Source of the DNA: Micropterus salmoides
Taxonomy: Eukaryota; Chordata; Actinopteri; Centrarchiformes; Centrarchidae
NCBI RefSeq assembly: GCF_014851395.1
Contig: NW_024040041.1
Location: forward strand, 15,861,742-15,925,741
Direction of reading: 5' to 3'
DNA: 64,000 nucleotides
Shown here: positions 62,401-64,000 of the stretch, piece after piece
Numbering within the stretch: the first letter of the stretch is position 1
Layout: every line of letters begins with the position of its first letter
Position numbers and translations under genes: made by a program
Notes under the pieces: generated by a model
What the model was told of the DNA's origin: nothing
The model's input: the letters and a program-made list of their open reading frames with translations, nothing else
Databases searched by the model: none

Positions 62401-64000
62401 ATAATCCATTCATACACTCCGCTCATAACAGACTTTTTTTTGTTTGTTTCTCTGAGCTATAGCAGTGACCAGAGTTTCAGGCACTATTTAATATATGTTG
62501 TCTGTTTTTTTTAACAGAACATAGAGAGTAATACAGCACAAGAAGAATTTTGATGCCTCTTCCACAATGACGTACAGCCAGGTGACCTTCATGATATTGA
62601 GGCGTGTCCATGCAATCTTTCAGTCTCTCCCCTGGGACTGTCATAAAGCACACGCTGCTCTGACACCTCAGGGTGTGAGGTGTAGGGATGAGAGTTATGA
62701 TGTGCTGTAAAGAAAGAAGATCTAAACATGACTTACTGTACACTGAGAAGAGTGAGTATGTTCATGTTCTATTTCACACATGCTTCACCCTCTAACAGTG
62801 CTCTATAGCCTTCAGCCACTGAACTGGAAAACACTCAACCACATAATCAAAATAACTATTTTTCTTTAGCTCTGCTGCAGACATTCACTTATGATTGACA
62901 AATGTTTATTAAAATTATATGTTGCAGAATGTATTAGTGTCCAAATATGGAACATAATGGACTCTTAACATTTTCATATCTTAGCACACTTTTTTTTTTG
63001 CATTGCTGCATTATAGGATACACTTTATTGAATGTGCTTAAATGAAATATTCCCTGTGTATATTCAGGTTTTGCCAGCACTTAATGTGATTTCTCAAGTC
63101 AAATATGTTGTTTGAGGAAAAGTAAAATAGGACGTACTTTCTCTGTCAATACATCTAACAAAAATTCAAATTCTAATCAAGTTTGCTAATGTTTACACTG
63201 TGCTCAGCATCAGTCAGATGGCATGAAACATTATGTGTCAAGATTTGGGAGGCACAATACAGGCAAAGTGATTAAACCTGTTAATTAAATATGTTCCTTG
63301 AATGTGGCATAAAAGCTACAGCATTACATTGTACATTTTTTCTGTTCCAGTATCAGCACCCTGAATCCTCAAACTTTGCCTATTAGGAAATCCACATCTA
63401 AAGTCTGTCAATCTGTTCCTCTGTGGGCTAAAACCAACAAATCCAAACGTATGTTACTGAAAATTAATAATGTACAGTTGTTTCTGTTTTCCAGACTAGC
63501 GAGATAGCCTAATTACAGGCTTGATACAGCTGTTGGTCACATTTCCCCAAAACACTGCATGCTTTTCACCTTCAGTATTCATTTACACCATTTTATTTCC
63601 TCCTGGCTATGTAGGGCAAGAGTATTTTTGGGACAGTGCTGGGTTTCTTAAGCACCAACAAGCAGGCATAATTACGGCTAATGTGAACAGAATTAAGAGT
63701 GCAACCTGGTCGTGGCATTTACTGATGTGGTGGCCAGCCTCCCCCTCGTGTTTGCCTTGTCAACAAGAGCACACAACTGCAGATGGTATGCAGCAAAGAA
63801 AAATTATAAAATAAATAAACTGTTCAGCAGAAGCAAATGCTCTTTACGGTCATTAATCAACAGTCATTTAACTGAAAATGTCAAATGTGTACAGTATTTT
63901 TTCGGATGGATGGTTATGACTTTTCAGCATTACATTTGCTGTATTTGTCTAACACTTGCATGATGTATCACAAATGTGTGCATTGCTGGTAAAATTCCCA
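59431..64000. other. No gene recognised
   Basis: A (GT)n tract lies at 60014-60040. Open frames are short and featureless. The block 63640-63790 has balanced composition and might be a conserved non-coding element, but nothing in the sequence alone proves it. Confidence 0.45.
60014..60040 (+). repeat. (GT)n microsatellite
   Basis: About 13 GT units. Confidence 0.95.

Overview
The window reads as intergenic DNA from a ray-finned fish, most likely a percomorph teleost. It is AT-rich, contains one compact vertebrate gene, carries many CA/TG microsatellites, and is littered with short terminal-inverted-repeat (TIR) elements of kinds I recognise from spiny-rayed fish genomes. No bacterial-style operons, CRISPR arrays or phage modules are present.

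The only protein-coding gene I can support is tob1 on the minus strand. It encodes a 339-residue BTG/Tob antiproliferative protein in one uninterrupted coding exon (21255-22274). A full two-exon model can be read from the sequence: TATA box at 24230-24237 with CCAAT and GC boxes upstream, a non-coding first exon (about 24205 down to 23953) with several short upstream ORFs, a GTAAGT...TTGCAG intron (23952-22490), the coding exon, and a roughly 0.9 kb 3' UTR ending near an ATTAAA signal at 20357-20362. No neighbouring gene is recognisable within about 20 kb on one side and 40 kb on the other, so tob1 sits alone in a small gene desert.

The rest is layered mobile-element debris. From left to right: a very long inverted repeat (928-2925) with a second element inserted in one arm; short TIR elements at 3.5, 10.3, 10.7 and 13.5 kb; further TIR elements at 27.3, 29.4 and 32.5 kb (the last two are opposite-strand copies of one family) and a longer one at 34.1-35.4 kb; a nested stack at 39.3-41.1 kb in which one element contains two others and abuts a fourth; a LINE reverse-transcriptase tail remnant near 44.6 kb; a TIR element at 48.0-48.8 kb; and at 48.9-50.5 kb a degraded tandem array of tRNA-Gln-like and tRNA-Leu-like sequences, interrupted by a Tc1-like transposase scrap and another repeat. 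From 52 to 64 kb I see mostly unique AT-rich sequence with a few microsatellites and one repeat fragment.

No new molecular system is demonstrated. The observations most worth following are the uORF cluster in the tob1 leader, the relic Gln-Leu tRNA array, the nested transposon stack with its relative dating, and the 0.5-kb-arm inverted repeat. Element family assignments rest on remembered sequence patterns and on copies seen inside the window. Superfamily names are withheld where I could not justify them.
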